The notes: generated by a model from the letters alone, not told the origin. Counted from the stretch's first letter, positions 15,078 through 23,202 are shown. The stretch is 34,504 nucleotides of DNA from Actinomycetes bacterium (GCA_021816565.1 JAKAXN010000002.1:1-34504), one strand, 5' to 3'. Translations and numbers: made by a program.

Positions 15078-16206
15078 GGCCCCGGGCGATCACGATCCTC
15101 TGGATCTCGTTGGTCCCCTCACCGATGATCATCAGGGGGGCGTCGCGGAAGTAGCGCTCCACCGGGAACTCCCGGGTGTAGCCGTAGCCCCCGTGTATGC
15201 GCATGGCCTCGGTGGCCACCTCGAACGCCGTCTCCGAACAGAACAGCTTGGCCATGCCGGCCTCCACGTCAGCCCGCTCACCCCGCTCGAACTTGGCCGC
15301 CGCGCTCTCCACCAGGAGCCGGGACGCCTCGATCCTGGTGGCCATGTCGGCCAGCTTGAAGGCGATGGCCTGGTGGCGGGCGATGGGCACGCCGAAGGTC
15401 TCCCGCTGGTGGGCGTAGCGCATGGCGGCGTCGTAGGCGGCGCGGGCCACGCCGAGCGCCCGGGCCGCGATGTTGATCCGGCCCAGTTCCAGGCCGCCGA
15501 GCATGTAGTGCAGCCCCCGGCCCAGGCCGGCCGGGCCGCCGAGCACCGCGTCGTTCGGCACCCGGTGCCCGTCATAGGTCATCTCGACGGTCTCGAGACC
15601 CTTGTAGCCGAGCTTGTCGATGCGCTTGGAGGTGGAGATCCCCCCCGATCGGGGCCCGGGCTCCTTCTCCACGATGAAGCAGGTCACCCCCTCGGGGGTG
15701 CGGGCCGCCACCGACAGCACCGATGCCCGCTCCCCGTTGGTCACCCACATCTTGGTGCCGTTGAGGACGTACTCGTCGCCGTCGGGTTCGGCCCGGCAGC
15801 GCAGCGACGCGGTGTCCGATCCGGCGTCGGGCTCCGACAGCGAGAAGGCCCCCCGCCTGTCCCCCGACGCCATCGCCGGCAGGAGCCTGGACTTCATGTC
15901 GTCGGAGCCGTGCCGGTAGATGAGCATGGCGGTGATGGTGTGGGTGTTCAGCACCCCGGCCAGGGACATCCACCCGTAGGACAGCTCCTCCATGAGCCGG
16001 GCGTAGGTGAGGGTGTCCAGCCCGAGCCCGCCGTACTCCTCCGGGATCCGGGATCCGAACAGACCGAACCGGCGCATCTGCTCCACCCATTCCGCGGGGT
16101 ACTCGTCGGCGTGCTCGAGGGCCGACGCCCCCGGTATCACCTCCCGGCGGACCCAGCTCCGGATGGTGGCGACCAGCTCGTCGGCGATCTCGGCGTCGAC
16201 GGCCAT
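15040..16206 (-). CDS. Acyl-CoA dehydrogenase
   Basis: 388 residues, full length for the family. N-terminal helical domain about 1-115; FAD-binding middle domain with 'AFSLSEPDAGSDTASLRCRAEPDGDEYVLNGTKMWVTNG' (split, about 125-165); C-terminal helical domain with 'YAHQRETFGVPIARHQAIAFKLADMA' and 'IHGGYGYTREFPVERYFRDA'. The catalytic Glu is in 'IIGEGTNEIQR' near residue 371. It oxidises an acyl-CoA to the enoyl-CoA, passing electrons to ETF. It is translationally coupled to the upstream SDR gene (TGATG, one-base overlap), which would supply a hydroxyacyl-CoA or other alcohol dehydrogenase activity. Chain specificity is not visible. Confidence 0.97.
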   Translation of the reverse strand: MAVDAEIADELVATIRSWVRREVIPGASALEHADEYPAEWVEQMRRFGLFGSRIPEEYGGLGLDTLTYARLMEELSYGWMSLAGVLNTHTITAMLIYRHGSDDMKSRLLPAMASGDRRGAFSLSEPDAGSDTASLRCRAEPDGDEYVLNGTKMWVTNGERASVLSVAARTPEGVTCFIVEKEPGPRSGGISTSKRIDKLGYKGLETVEMTYDGHRVPNDAVLGGPAGLGRGLHYMLGGLELGRINIAARALGVARAAYDAAMRYAHQRETFGVPIARHQAIAFKLADMATRIEASRLLVESAAAKFERGERADVEAGMAKLFCSETAFEVATEAMRIHGGYGYTREFPVERYFRDAPLMIIGEGTNEIQRIVIARGLMKRWSEENPSS

Positions 16207-16982
16207 CAGCGCGACCCCTGCCCGTCGTCGACCTTGATGACGGTGCCGGTGACGAACTCCGACGCCGGCGAGACCAGGTAGAGCAGGGTGCTGTCCAGCT
16301 GGGCCGGGTCACCGAGCCGCTTGCGGGGGGTGTGGGCGGTCACGTCGCCCAGGCGGGAGATCATGCCGTCCATCATCTCCGAGGAAAAAGCTCCGGGCGC
16401 GATGCCGTTGACGTTGATGTTGTACCTGGCCCATTCGACGGCCAGCACCTCGGTCATCCGGTTGACGGCGGCCTTGGTGACCGAATACAGGGCGGCTGCG
16501 CCTCCGGCGTAGTTGAAGGCACCGATGGACGAGATGTTGACGATGCGTCCCGGCGAGCCCGCCGCGATGAGCCGGCGGGCCACCTCGCAGGCCAGGAGCC
16601 ACGGGCCCCGCAGGTTGGTGCCGATGACCCGGTCGACCAGCTCCACCGGCATGCGGGTGGCGTACTGGGCGTCGGGGATGCCGGCGTTGTTGACCAGGAT
16701 GGTGACCCGGCCCAGCTGCTGCTCCGCGGCGTCCACCGCGGCGGTGATGGACCCGGCGTCGGTGACGTCGAGCGGCACGGCCGCGGCCCGGCCCCCCCGC
16801 CCGGTGATCTCCCCCACCAGCTCCTCCAGGCGGTCGGCCCGGCGGGCGGCCACCGCCACGGCGGCCCCGGACGCAGCCAGGGTGGTGGCGAAGCGGCGGC
16901 CCAGACCGGAACTGGCACCTGTCACGAGGGCCACCTGACCGGACAGGTCATGCGATACGTAGGGCAGCGGGAAGTCGGCCAT
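16206..16982 (-). CDS. Short-chain dehydrogenase/reductase (SDR), FabG-like
   Basis: 258 residues from ATG 16982; the open frame extends 13 codons further, but the ATG lies eight bases after a TAACGT box. Classical SDR motifs: 'ALVTGASSGLG' (NAD(P) loop, about 18-28), 'VNNAGIPDAQ' near 90-99, catalytic Ser in 'IVNISSIGAFNYAG', and YxxxK in 'ALYSVTKAAVNRM'. 'NGIAPGAFSSEMMDG' is the usual PG motif. The Arg in 'VAARRADRLEEL' suggests NADP(H), though this is not firm. It is coupled to the acyl-CoA dehydrogenase gene, so they probably act in one acyl-CoA degradation path. The start is two bases from overlapping the plus-strand frame at 16981. Confidence 0.95.
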   Translation of the reverse strand: MADFPLPYVSHDLSGQVALVTGASSGLGRRFATTLAASGAAVAVAARRADRLEELVGEITGRGGRAAAVPLDVTDAGSITAAVDAAEQQLGRVTILVNNAGIPDAQYATRMPVELVDRVIGTNLRGPWLLACEVARRLIAAGSPGRIVNISSIGAFNYAGGAAALYSVTKAAVNRMTEVLAVEWARYNINVNGIAPGAFSSEMMDGMISRLGDVTAHTPRKRLGDPAQLDSTLLYLVSPASEFVTGTVIKVDDGQGSR

Positions 16983-16990
16983 GGCAGGCG

Positions 16991-16996
16991 ACGTTA
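16991..16996 (-). promoter_or_regulatory. TAACGT -10-like box of the SDR / acyl-CoA dehydrogenase pair
   Basis: Minus-strand TAACGT ends eight bases before ATG 16982 with no Shine-Dalgarno between, consistent with leaderless initiation. Confidence 0.4.
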
Positions 16997-17064
16997 GGCC
17001 TGCTTTCCGGTTCGGGACCAAAGCCCCTACCGGTATCCGGGCATTTGATACATCGTGGCCGGCG

Positions 17065-17490
17065 GTGAACGATGACGCCTTCTCGGAGAGACTGGTTGAG
17101 GCAGCAGCCCGCTCCGTTCAGGCCACCTGTCCCCGGCTGGTGCCCAGCTCCACCCGGGACCTGCAGGCGGCGGACCAGCGGTGGTTCGGGCTCTGCGCAC
17201 AGCTCATCTGCCTGACCCGTCGGGCCAACTCGGCTCTCGGATCGGCTCATGCGGGCGGCCACATAGACGTGCAGGCGGACCCCGGTGCCCGCCAGCTCAC
17301 CCTCCGCTACGGGGACGGCTGGCTCATCGTGAAGCGCGAGAGGTTGGGTCACCGTGGCCACATCGCGGTGGAGCGGTCCTACCGGCTCCCGGCCTTCACG
17401 CCCGAGCCGGCCGGCCCGGCGGCCCTGGAGGATCTGCTGGTCGAGCTGGTGGCCGCCGGGGGCGCCGCCGCGCTGGTGGCGGCGTCCTAG
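17065..17490 (+). CDS. Hypothetical protein
   Basis: 141 residues from GTG 17065 (VNDDAFSERLVEAAAR). The longer ATG start at 16981 is unlikely because it would share two bases with the start codon of the divergent SDR gene. There is an amphipathic N-terminal helix, then 'CAQLICLTRRANSAL', then strands 'HIDVQADPGARQLTLRYGDGWLIVKRERL', split across about 65-95, and a C-terminal helix of Ala/Val/Leu. No signal peptide or catalytic motif is recognised, and no family is assigned. The frame's codon use (strong G/C third positions) supports it as coding. Confidence 0.65.
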   Translation: MNDDAFSERLVEAAARSVQATCPRLVPSSTRDLQAADQRWFGLCAQLICLTRRANSALGSAHAGGHIDVQADPGARQLTLRYGDGWLIVKRERLGHRGHIAVERSYRLPAFTPEPAGPAALEDLLVELVAAGGAAALVAAS

Positions 17491-17520
17491 GAGCCGACCG
17501 GCCGCGCCGGTCCGGGGGCC

Positions 17521-17526
17521 TAGGGT
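17521..17526 (+). promoter_or_regulatory. TAGGGT -10-like box upstream of the tautomerase gene
   Basis: TAGGGT is followed by CTGGC and then ATG 17532, a five-base spacing without Shine-Dalgarno. Confidence 0.35.
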
Positions 17527-17531
17527 CTGGC

Positions 17532-17723
17532 ATGCCTCTGGTCCAGATCCACATGGCCGCCGGCCGCACCGCCGAGCAGAAGGAAGCCCTGCTGCGGGCC
17601 GTGACCGAAGCGGTGCACGAGTCCATCGGGGCCCCGGTTCCGTCCATCCGGGTGTGGGTGTCGGAGTTCGCCCCCCAGGACTACATGGCCGGGGGTGAGC
17701 TCCTGTCCTCGCGCCCCGGTTAG
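17532..17723 (+). CDS. 4-oxalocrotonate tautomerase family protein
   Basis: 63 residues, the normal size of a 4-OT monomer. After removal of Met the chain begins with Pro (MPLVQIHMAAGRTAEQK), the catalytic base of the family. The beta-alpha-beta pattern continues with 'ALLRAVTEAVHESIGAPVPS' (helix) and 'IRVWVSEFAPQDYMAGGEL' (second strand and hairpin). These form hexamers that tautomerise enols in aromatic-acid degradation, although many members have other roles. The real start is ATG 17532, well inside a longer open frame. Its last four bases overlap the end of the convergent deacetylase gene. Confidence 0.9.
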   Translation: MPLVQIHMAAGRTAEQKEALLRAVTEAVHESIGAPVPSIRVWVSEFAPQDYMAGGELLSSRPG

Positions 17724-18427
17724 GGGCCCCGGAAACCGGGCCGGCCCGGGTCGTCGGGGCTGTCCGGGTCGTCCGGGGCGGCCAGGCGGGGCGGGGAGGG
17801 CCGCCACGAGCCGGCCTCGAAGCACGTCTCGGTGAGCAGGTCGGCGTAGGGCAGGGCCGACGCGGCCGGAGCCCCGTAGCCGAACACCCGCTCCGACCCC
17901 AGGATGGCGGCCACCCGGCCGCGGGCGGCGAGCAGCTCGTCGTAGGGGTTGCGGGCCAGTTCGCCGGCATGGCAGCGCAGCGCCGACGTCAGCTCGCCCA
18001 GCCGGCCCCGGTCCCACGGCACGTACAGGTTGGGGGTGGGCAGGTCGGCCCACAGGCCCCAGGCCCACCAGCGCGGAGACGGCAGGCCGGGGCCGGCCGC
18101 GGCCACCGCCCGACCGGCCGCCTCGTGGGCCGGGTGGCCGTCGGCGGTGTGCGGCGAGACCACCAGATCGGCTCCCACCCGGCGGGCGGCGGACAGCACC
18201 GAATCGACCAGCGGCACGTCACCCGGTGCGATCAGGCCCTCGAATCCCACCACCGCCAGCGCCGCCTCCAGCTCGGCCCGGCGGCGGTCCCGCGTCGGAC
18301 CCCGGCCGAGGGAGCAGGCCAGGTTGACCACCCGCCACCCGGCGTCGCGCAGCGCCAGGAGGGTGGCCCCGCAGCCGACGATCTCGTCGTCGGGATGCGG
18401 GGATACCGCCAGGACGGTTCCGGCCAT
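17720..18427 (-). CDS. PIG-L/LmbE family zinc deacetylase
   Basis: 235 residues from ATG 18427. The first zinc motif is 'AVSPHPDDE' (H11, D14 region), and the downstream ligand region is 'VVSPHTADGHPAHEAAGRAV'. The fold is the Rossmann-like N-acetyl-sugar deacetylase fold. Actinobacterial relatives include mycothiol-pathway MshB and Mca, but this protein is shorter and lacks an obvious match to either, so a general GlcNAc-type deacetylase is the safer call. The C-terminal 25 residues are Pro/Asp-rich and probably disordered. It is divergent from the coiled-coil gene at 18462, with 34 bases between. Confidence 0.9.
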   Translation of the reverse strand: MAGTVLAVSPHPDDEIVGCGATLLALRDAGWRVVNLACSLGRGPTRDRRRAELEAALAVVGFEGLIAPGDVPLVDSVLSAARRVGADLVVSPHTADGHPAHEAAGRAVAAAGPGLPSPRWWAWGLWADLPTPNLYVPWDRGRLGELTSALRCHAGELARNPYDELLAARGRVAAILGSERVFGYGAPAASALPYADLLTETCFEAGSWRPSPPRLAAPDDPDSPDDPGRPGFRGP

Positions 18428-18447
18428 TGGGGGATGATCGCGCCATT

Positions 18448-18453
18448 TACACT
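18448..18453 (+). promoter_or_regulatory. TACACT -10-like box, supports start at GTG 18462
   Basis: TACACT is eight bases before GTG 18462 but only two before GTG 18456; a transcript starting about seven bases downstream would begin at about 18460 and could use only the second GTG. Confidence 0.4.
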
Positions 18454-18461
18454 CGGTGCCG

Positions 18462-19082
18462 GTGTCAGAGGACCGCCGGGCCGGAGAGGGATGGGCCGAC
18501 CGCCCGGGCCCGGAGACCTTCGTGCCGCTGACGTGGACCCCGGCGCCGCTGGGCCCGCCACCAGCCCGCCGGAGCCGGAGGTGGCTGACAGCCGTCGCCT
18601 TCACCGTCGTGGTGGCGGCCGGCGGCGGACTCGGCTACCTGGCCTGGCACAACGACCGCACGGCGCAGAACTGGCGACGCCTCGATCTGGCCCAGATGGC
18701 CCGGGCGGAGCAGATGATCAGCCAGGTGAAGTCCGCCAACGGCCGGATCGGGACGCTCAACTCGCAGGTGGCGACGCTCCACAACCAGCTGTCGTCGCTG
18801 CAGGGCCAGCTGTCCAACGTGGCCACCCAGAAGGAGAAGGCCGTCGACCAGGAGACGGTCCTGCAGCAGCTCCTCTCGGCCGCGGGCAGCGTCGCCGACG
18901 ACCTGCAGCAGTGCCTGACCGCCACCAACCAGCTGGACACCGACTTGAACACAGCCGTCGGGTCGGGCGACGTCAGCCGGCTGAATGCTCTCGAGGCGGA
19001 GGCGGCCCAGGTCGACTCCACCTGCAACCAGGCCGAGTCGGCCAACCAGCAGCTGCAGTCGGCCATCCAGAACGCCCCGTGA
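18462..19082 (+). CDS. Single-pass membrane protein with extracytoplasmic coiled coil
   Basis: 206 residues from GTG 18462 (two codons longer from GTG 18456). A Pro/Arg-rich cytoplasmic leader of about 40 residues is followed by one transmembrane helix (about 42-60, 'WLTAVAFTVVVAAGGGLGYL') and an outside region rich in Gln, Asn, Ser and Leu. Heptad-like stretches are 'IGTLNSQVATLHNQLSSLQG', then 'LQQLLSAAGSVADDLQQC', and 'LNALEAEAAQVDST', with two cysteines. No enzyme motif is seen. The stop overlaps the start of the protease gene (GTGA), so the two are made together and the coiled coil may tether, guide or be cut by the protease. That partnership is inference. Confidence 0.85.
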   Translation: MSEDRRAGEGWADRPGPETFVPLTWTPAPLGPPPARRSRRWLTAVAFTVVVAAGGGLGYLAWHNDRTAQNWRRLDLAQMARAEQMISQVKSANGRIGTLNSQVATLHNQLSSLQGQLSNVATQKEKAVDQETVLQQLLSAAGSVADDLQQCLTATNQLDTDLNTAVGSGDVSRLNALEAEAAQVDSTCNQAESANQQLQSAIQNAP

Positions 19083-19795
19083 GGAGCCCCTGGAAGGTCG
19101 CGGCCGCCGGCCTGGGCGCCGGCACGGCCCTGCTCTCGGCGTGCGCCCCGACCGCACCCCGGGCCCAGCCCACCTCCACGGTGACGGCCGCTCCGGTGGC
19201 GGTGGCCGCCCTGGGCGGGCCGGGCGCCCTGCTGGCCGAGGCCCGGCAGTTCGTGTTCCGGGTGCGCAACCCGGCGTGCCTGTCCACCGGCACGGCGTTC
19301 GCCTTCGACGGGACGGTCGTCACCAACCGCCACGTGGCGGCCGGCGCCTCCGGCCTTCAGCTGTCCACCTGGTCGGGCACCGACTTCAACGCCGGGGTGA
19401 CCGGGCACAGCGGCCCCTACGACCTGGCCCGGCTCCACGCCGGGCCCCCGGCGGGCACGGTGGCCCCGTCCGCCGGGCCGGCCATGCCGGCGGTCGGCGA
19501 GGCGGTGTACGTCACCGGCTACCCCGAAGGCGACCAGCTGACCGTCACGTCGGGAAAGGTGCTGGGAGTGACCACCGCCCCGGAGCTGGGGGTTTCGGGC
19601 CCGGTGCTGCAGATCAGCGACACGGTGAAGCCGGGCAACTCCGGCAGTCCCCTCCTCGACGCCTCGGGCCGGGTGGTGGGAGTGGTGTTCGCCCTGGACA
19701 CGGCCTCGGATCAGGGGCTGGCCATGCCGTTGTCCTCGCTCGAGTCGTTCCTCGCCAGCCGGCCCCGCCGGGGCGGCCTGGCCTGCACCGCCTAG
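19079..19795 (+). CDS. Lipoprotein trypsin-like serine protease (DegP/HtrA-type catalytic domain, no PDZ)
   Basis: 238 residues from GTG 19079. The N-terminus is a lipoprotein signal, with a lipobox ending at Cys22 (ALLSAC). The mature protein has a Pro/Thr/Ala-rich linker to about residue 48 and then a chymotrypsin-fold protease with an intact triad: His in 'VVTNRHVAAG', Asp in 'GPYDLARLH', Ser in 'VKPGNSGSPLLD'. 'VTGYPEGDQLTVTSGKV' is the usual loop between Asp and Ser. Ending at about 235 without a PDZ domain, it is a single-domain surface protease. It is coupled to the upstream coiled-coil gene and overlaps the convergent 19792 gene by four bases. Confidence 0.93.
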   Translation: MRSPWKVAAAGLGAGTALLSACAPTAPRAQPTSTVTAAPVAVAALGGPGALLAEARQFVFRVRNPACLSTGTAFAFDGTVVTNRHVAAGASGLQLSTWSGTDFNAGVTGHSGPYDLARLHAGPPAGTVAPSAGPAMPAVGEAVYVTGYPEGDQLTVTSGKVLGVTTAPELGVSGPVLQISDTVKPGNSGSPLLDASGRVVGVVFALDTASDQGLAMPLSSLESFLASRPRRGGLACTA

Positions 19796-20208
19796 GGCCG
19801 GGTCTGCATCTCCTCCACCCGGGCCTTCAGCTGCTCGACCTCCACCTTCAGCCGCTGGACCTCCGCCTCCAGGCCCGCCGTGTAGTCGTACAGGGCCCGG
19901 CCCAGCCACGACACGCTGCCGCCGAGATTGGCCACCTGCCCGGCCATGTGCAGCATGTACCAGCGGACCAACCGGCCCACCGCCGTCTTCATGACCCGGT
20001 TCCACACCTGGGCCGAGTAGGTGGAGGCGTCGGCGTTGACCTGGGCGGTCTCGTCGACCAGGTCTATGGCCCGCACCACCCGCTCGGCGGGGGTGGGCGG
20101 GAGGCCCAGGCCGGCGGCCAGCCGGCGGGTCCGGGCCAGGTAGCCGGGAGCCTGGCGTTCCAGCCGTTCAGCGGCCGCCTCGAGGGCGGGGTCGGGCAAC
20201 GCGCTCAT
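19792..20208 (-). CDS. Small hypothetical protein with C-terminal coiled coil
   Basis: 138 residues from ATG 20208; the frame opens earlier, but the extension lies over the promoter and start of the divergent glycosyltransferase gene. Residues about 1-75 are helical ('LEAAAERLERQAPGYLART', 'PAERVVRAIDLVDETAQVNAD'). Residues about 76-105 ('VMKTAVGRLVRWYMLHMAG', then 'VANLGGSVSWLGRALYDYT') are amphipathic and aromatic-rich, and the end is a leucine-type coiled coil (LEAEVQRLKVEVEQLKARVEE). No signal peptide. I do not recognise the family; an oligomerising or membrane-surface accessory protein would fit. The ATG is 37 bases from the divergent GT4 start. Confidence 0.75.
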   Translation of the reverse strand: MSALPDPALEAAAERLERQAPGYLARTRRLAAGLGLPPTPAERVVRAIDLVDETAQVNADASTYSAQVWNRVMKTAVGRLVRWYMLHMAGQVANLGGSVSWLGRALYDYTAGLEAEVQRLKVEVEQLKARVEEMQTRP

Positions 20209-20233
20209 GGCGGGGACCGTATCACCGGCGTGC

Positions 20234-20239
20234 CAGACT
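20234..20239 (+). promoter_or_regulatory. CAGACT -10-like box of the GT4 gene at 20246
   Basis: CAGACT lies six bases before ATG 20246, the same spacing as TAAGCT to GTG 9523; no Shine-Dalgarno is present. Weak because the first base is C. Confidence 0.28.
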
Positions 20240-20245
20240 GCCCGG

Positions 20246-21403
20246 ATGATCAAGGTGGCCCTGGACGGCGAGCCGCTCCTCGGCCGGCGGACCGGCGTCG
20301 GTAACTTCACCTTCGGGCTGCTCCAGGGGCTGGCCGGGGTGGAGGAGCTGGACGTGGCGGTCTACGCCGTCACCTGGCGGATGCGCCCGGAGCTGGCCGC
20401 CCGGCTTCCTTCCGGCATCCCCCTGATCGGGCGGCCCATGCCGGCCCGGCCGGTGCGGGCCCTGTGGGAACGCCGGGTGGCGGTGCCGCTCGAGGCGTTC
20501 ACCGGCCCGCTCGACGTGGTGCACGGCACCAACTTCATCGTCCCTCCCACCGGGCGGGCGGCCCGGGTGGTCACGGTGCACGACCTGACCCCCCTGCACT
20601 TCCCGGAGATGTGCCAGCCGGAGACCCTGGTGTTCCCCGAATTCATCCGCCGGGCGGTGCGCCGGGGGGCCTGGGTGCACACCCACTCCCGTTTCGTGGC
20701 CGACGAGGTGATCGACGCTTTCGGGGCCGACCCGGACCGGGTCCGGGTGGTGTGGTCGGGTATACCGCCTCTGGCCCCGGCCGGGCCGACGCCTCCCCGA
20801 CTGCCGTTCGAGCGCTACGTCCTGGCCGTCGGCACGGTCGAGCCCCGCAAGGACTACCCCAGCCTGGTCCGGGCTTTCGACGCGCTGGCCGGGGCGCGCC
20901 CCGATGTCGGCCTGGTCGTGATCGGGGCCGACGGATGGGGGGCCGGGGACTTCCGGGAGGCACTGGCGCGCTCGCCTCACCGGGAGCGGATAGTCCAGCT
21001 CGGCTACGTCGGCGACGAGGATCTGACAGCTGTCCTGCAGGGAGCCGCTCTCCTGGCCTACCCGTCCCGCTACGAGGGCTTCGGCTACCCGCCGTTACAG
21101 GCGATGGCCGCCGGCGTCCCGGTGGTGGCCACCGCCGCCGGTTCCATCCCGGAGGTGGTGGGCGACTCGGCCGTGCTGGTCCCGGCCGGAGACCACGATG
21201 CCCTGGGCGAGGCAATGGCGGCCCTGCTCGACGACCGCGACCGGGCCCGGATGCTCGGCGGGTCCGGCCGGGAACGATCCGGCACTTTCTCCTGGGACGC
21301 GTGCGCCCGGGGTATGGCTGCTATCTACTCCGAAGCGGCCAGTGGTACCAGGCGAGCATCCCGCCCCGGGACACGTCGGGGGGCCGCCCGGTCAGCCAGG
21401 TGA
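20246..21403 (+). CDS. GT4 family glycosyltransferase
   Basis: 385 residues from ATG 20246 (MIKVALDGEPLLGRRTGVGNF); the glycine-rich 'RTGVGNFTFGLLQGL' loop, then 'PLDVVHGTNFIVPP' and 'VVTVHDLTPLHFPEM' define the mannosyltransferase-like subgroup that starts with 'DGxPL..RTGVGxY'. The donor domain holds 'YVLAVGTVEPRKDYPSLVRAF' and 'YPSRYEGFGYPPLQAMAAGVPVV', where the second Glu of EX7E is Gln, a substitution common in this subgroup. It is in the opposite orientation to the rest of the second glycan cluster. The last 25 residues are Arg/Ser/Gly-rich and lie in an 83-base overlap with the convergent membrane-protein gene, so the extreme C-terminus may be a late addition. Confidence 0.93.
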   Translation: MIKVALDGEPLLGRRTGVGNFTFGLLQGLAGVEELDVAVYAVTWRMRPELAARLPSGIPLIGRPMPARPVRALWERRVAVPLEAFTGPLDVVHGTNFIVPPTGRAARVVTVHDLTPLHFPEMCQPETLVFPEFIRRAVRRGAWVHTHSRFVADEVIDAFGADPDRVRVVWSGIPPLAPAGPTPPRLPFERYVLAVGTVEPRKDYPSLVRAFDALAGARPDVGLVVIGADGWGAGDFREALARSPHRERIVQLGYVGDEDLTAVLQGAALLAYPSRYEGFGYPPLQAMAAGVPVVATAAGSIPEVVGDSAVLVPAGDHDALGEAMAALLDDRDRARMLGGSGRERSGTFSWDACARGMAAIYSEAASGTRRASRPGTRRGAARSAR

Positions 21404-23162
21404 AGAAGCCCACCGGGTCCGCCCCCACCGGCTGGACCAGCAAGCTGGACACCCCCCAGCTGCGCAGCTGCCCGGTGAGGGCCGCCCGGAGGGCCGGGGT
21501 GCGGGGCAGGGCCCGCCCATTGGCCAGGGCGGTCAGCTCGGTGGTCGTGGTCGTCGGCTCGAAGAACTGCGATCCCGACGGCGCCCCCCTGGGTGCCGGC
21601 ACCACGAAGTAGCCCCCCACCTCGGAGAACCGGTAGCCCGCCTCGGCCTGCCACAGCTGGGCGGCGTCGTTGGTGTTGACCGGCACCGGATACACCAGGG
21701 CGGTTGATCCGGCCGGGACGGCGTCCACCGCAGCGGTGGTGAAATAGCTCGGCACACCGGTGGGGCCCTCTGCGGCGTAGGGCCACGCCGGCAGCAGAGG
21801 CAGCAGCGCCACCACCGCCACGGCCGCCGGCAGGGCCACCCCCAGCGCCGGCCGTCCGGATCCCCTGCGGTGCAGGACCTCGAGGGTGACGGCCAAGACG
21901 ATGCTCACGAACAGGTCGACGAACAGGGCGTAGCGGACCGGGAAGGCGTCGTTGAACTTGGGGATGTGGAACAGGACGGCGCCCGGCAGCGGAATCTTGT
22001 CACCGAAGGTGGCGTAGCGGGCCAGCCCGAGGTGGAACCGGCTGCCCAGGGACAGCACGAAGGCGATCACCGCCATGCCCGTGGCTATCCACACCACCTT
22101 CCGGCGGATCAGCGCGGCGGCGGCCACCACCAAGACGATGAGGGGCACGCCGAGGTATGTGCCGTTCTCCGACAGGTTGCCGCCGATCTTGTCCGCTATG
22201 CGCTTCATGTGGGCCGTGCCGAACTGCATCAGCGAGGTGGGCAGCAGCGGCGCCACCAGGTCCGAGTAGTAGTACTGGAAGCCGAGGATGAGCCCGGAGA
22301 TGTGCCGCGGCCCGGCCAGCGCCACGTACAGCGGGTAGGCCAGGAGGGCCACCGCCACCGCGGCCGCCACCGCCAGGCCCTCAGCGGCGTGACGGGCCCG
22401 GGTCCGCACCTGGTGGCGGCCCACCGCGGCCACCACCACCAGCGCGATGGCCGAGAACAGGGCGGTGGTGGCGGTTATCTCGGTGGAGATCATGAACTGC
22501 GCCGCCACCATCACCCCGAGCAGCGCCCCGACCCGGCGGGCCGGCCGCTCCTGGCGGATCAGCAGCTCGTGCAGAGCCAGGATCATGAGCGGCGGGAGCG
22601 GCACGAACGACAGGTTCAGGTGCCCCGAGCCCTGGGCCACCATGTAGGGCGAGAACCCGTAGAACAGCCCGGCCGCGAACGCCGCCGGGCGCCACCCGGT
22701 GAAGCGGCGGGCCAGCAGATAGGCCGCCCCGGCGGACAGCGGGTAGGCCAGTGTCAGCAGGACGTTGACCGACACGACCGGACCGAACAGGACCGTGACC
22801 GGCGCCATGACCAGCCCCAGGGCCAGGACCGAGGTGTCGTCCATGAGGTTGACGCCGAACGGCACGTTGGCGATGTGGGACACGAACGGGTTGGCCCCGT
22901 GGGCCAGGGCCCACGGCACCCACCCCACGAACCAGTCGTAGCGGCCCAGGTCGCCCGTCCCGTACCCGGCCTGGACGGTGGCCGGGTGGGCCCACACGTG
23001 CCAGTAGGCGATCACCCCGCCCAGGAGGTACAGGGCGGAGATGATCAGACCGGCCCGGACGTCGATGCGCCGGTCGGTGGACGAAGTCGTCCGTTGCTGC
23101 GGGTCGGCGTAGCTGGGAGCCCGGCCGCGTAGCGCCGGCCAGCCGAGCCGGTTGGCGACCAT
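21321..23162 (-). CDS. Polytopic GT-C-like membrane glycosyltransferase
   Basis: 613 residues with about 10-12 hydrophobic segments between residues 38 and 470 and a soluble outside domain of about 140 residues. The first outer loop has 'GYGTGDLGRYDWFVGWVPWAL' (split; Asp pair near 70-74) and then 'GANPFVSHIANVPFGVNLMDDTS', a pattern found in bacterial GT-C/YfhO-like membrane proteins that transfer polyprenyl-phosphate sugars. 'GSGHLNLSFVPL' and 'KFNDAFPVRY' are other conserved-looking outer-face motifs. It is the second GT-C-like protein of the window. The ATG or GTG region at 23162 follows a 102-base gap after the upstream glycosyltransferase gene. Confidence 0.8.
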   Translation of the reverse strand: MVANRLGWPALRGRAPSYADPQQRTTSSTDRRIDVRAGLIISALYLLGGVIAYWHVWAHPATVQAGYGTGDLGRYDWFVGWVPWALAHGANPFVSHIANVPFGVNLMDDTSVLALGLVMAPVTVLFGPVVSVNVLLTLAYPLSAGAAYLLARRFTGWRPAAFAAGLFYGFSPYMVAQGSGHLNLSFVPLPPLMILALHELLIRQERPARRVGALLGVMVAAQFMISTEITATTALFSAIALVVVAAVGRHQVRTRARHAAEGLAVAAAVAVALLAYPLYVALAGPRHISGLILGFQYYYSDLVAPLLPTSLMQFGTAHMKRIADKIGGNLSENGTYLGVPLIVLVVAAAALIRRKVVWIATGMAVIAFVLSLGSRFHLGLARYATFGDKIPLPGAVLFHIPKFNDAFPVRYALFVDLFVSIVLAVTLEVLHRRGSGRPALGVALPAAVAVVALLPLLPAWPYAAEGPTGVPSYFTTAAVDAVPAGSTALVYPVPVNTNDAAQLWQAEAGYRFSEVGGYFVVPAPRGAPSGSQFFEPTTTTTELTALANGRALPRTPALRAALTGQLRSWGVSSLLVQPVGADPVGFFTWLTGRPPDVSRGGMLAWYHWPLRSR

Positions 23163-23202
23163 CCGCTGAGACTACCAACGGGCCGCCGGCCGGTACCGGT
23201 GG

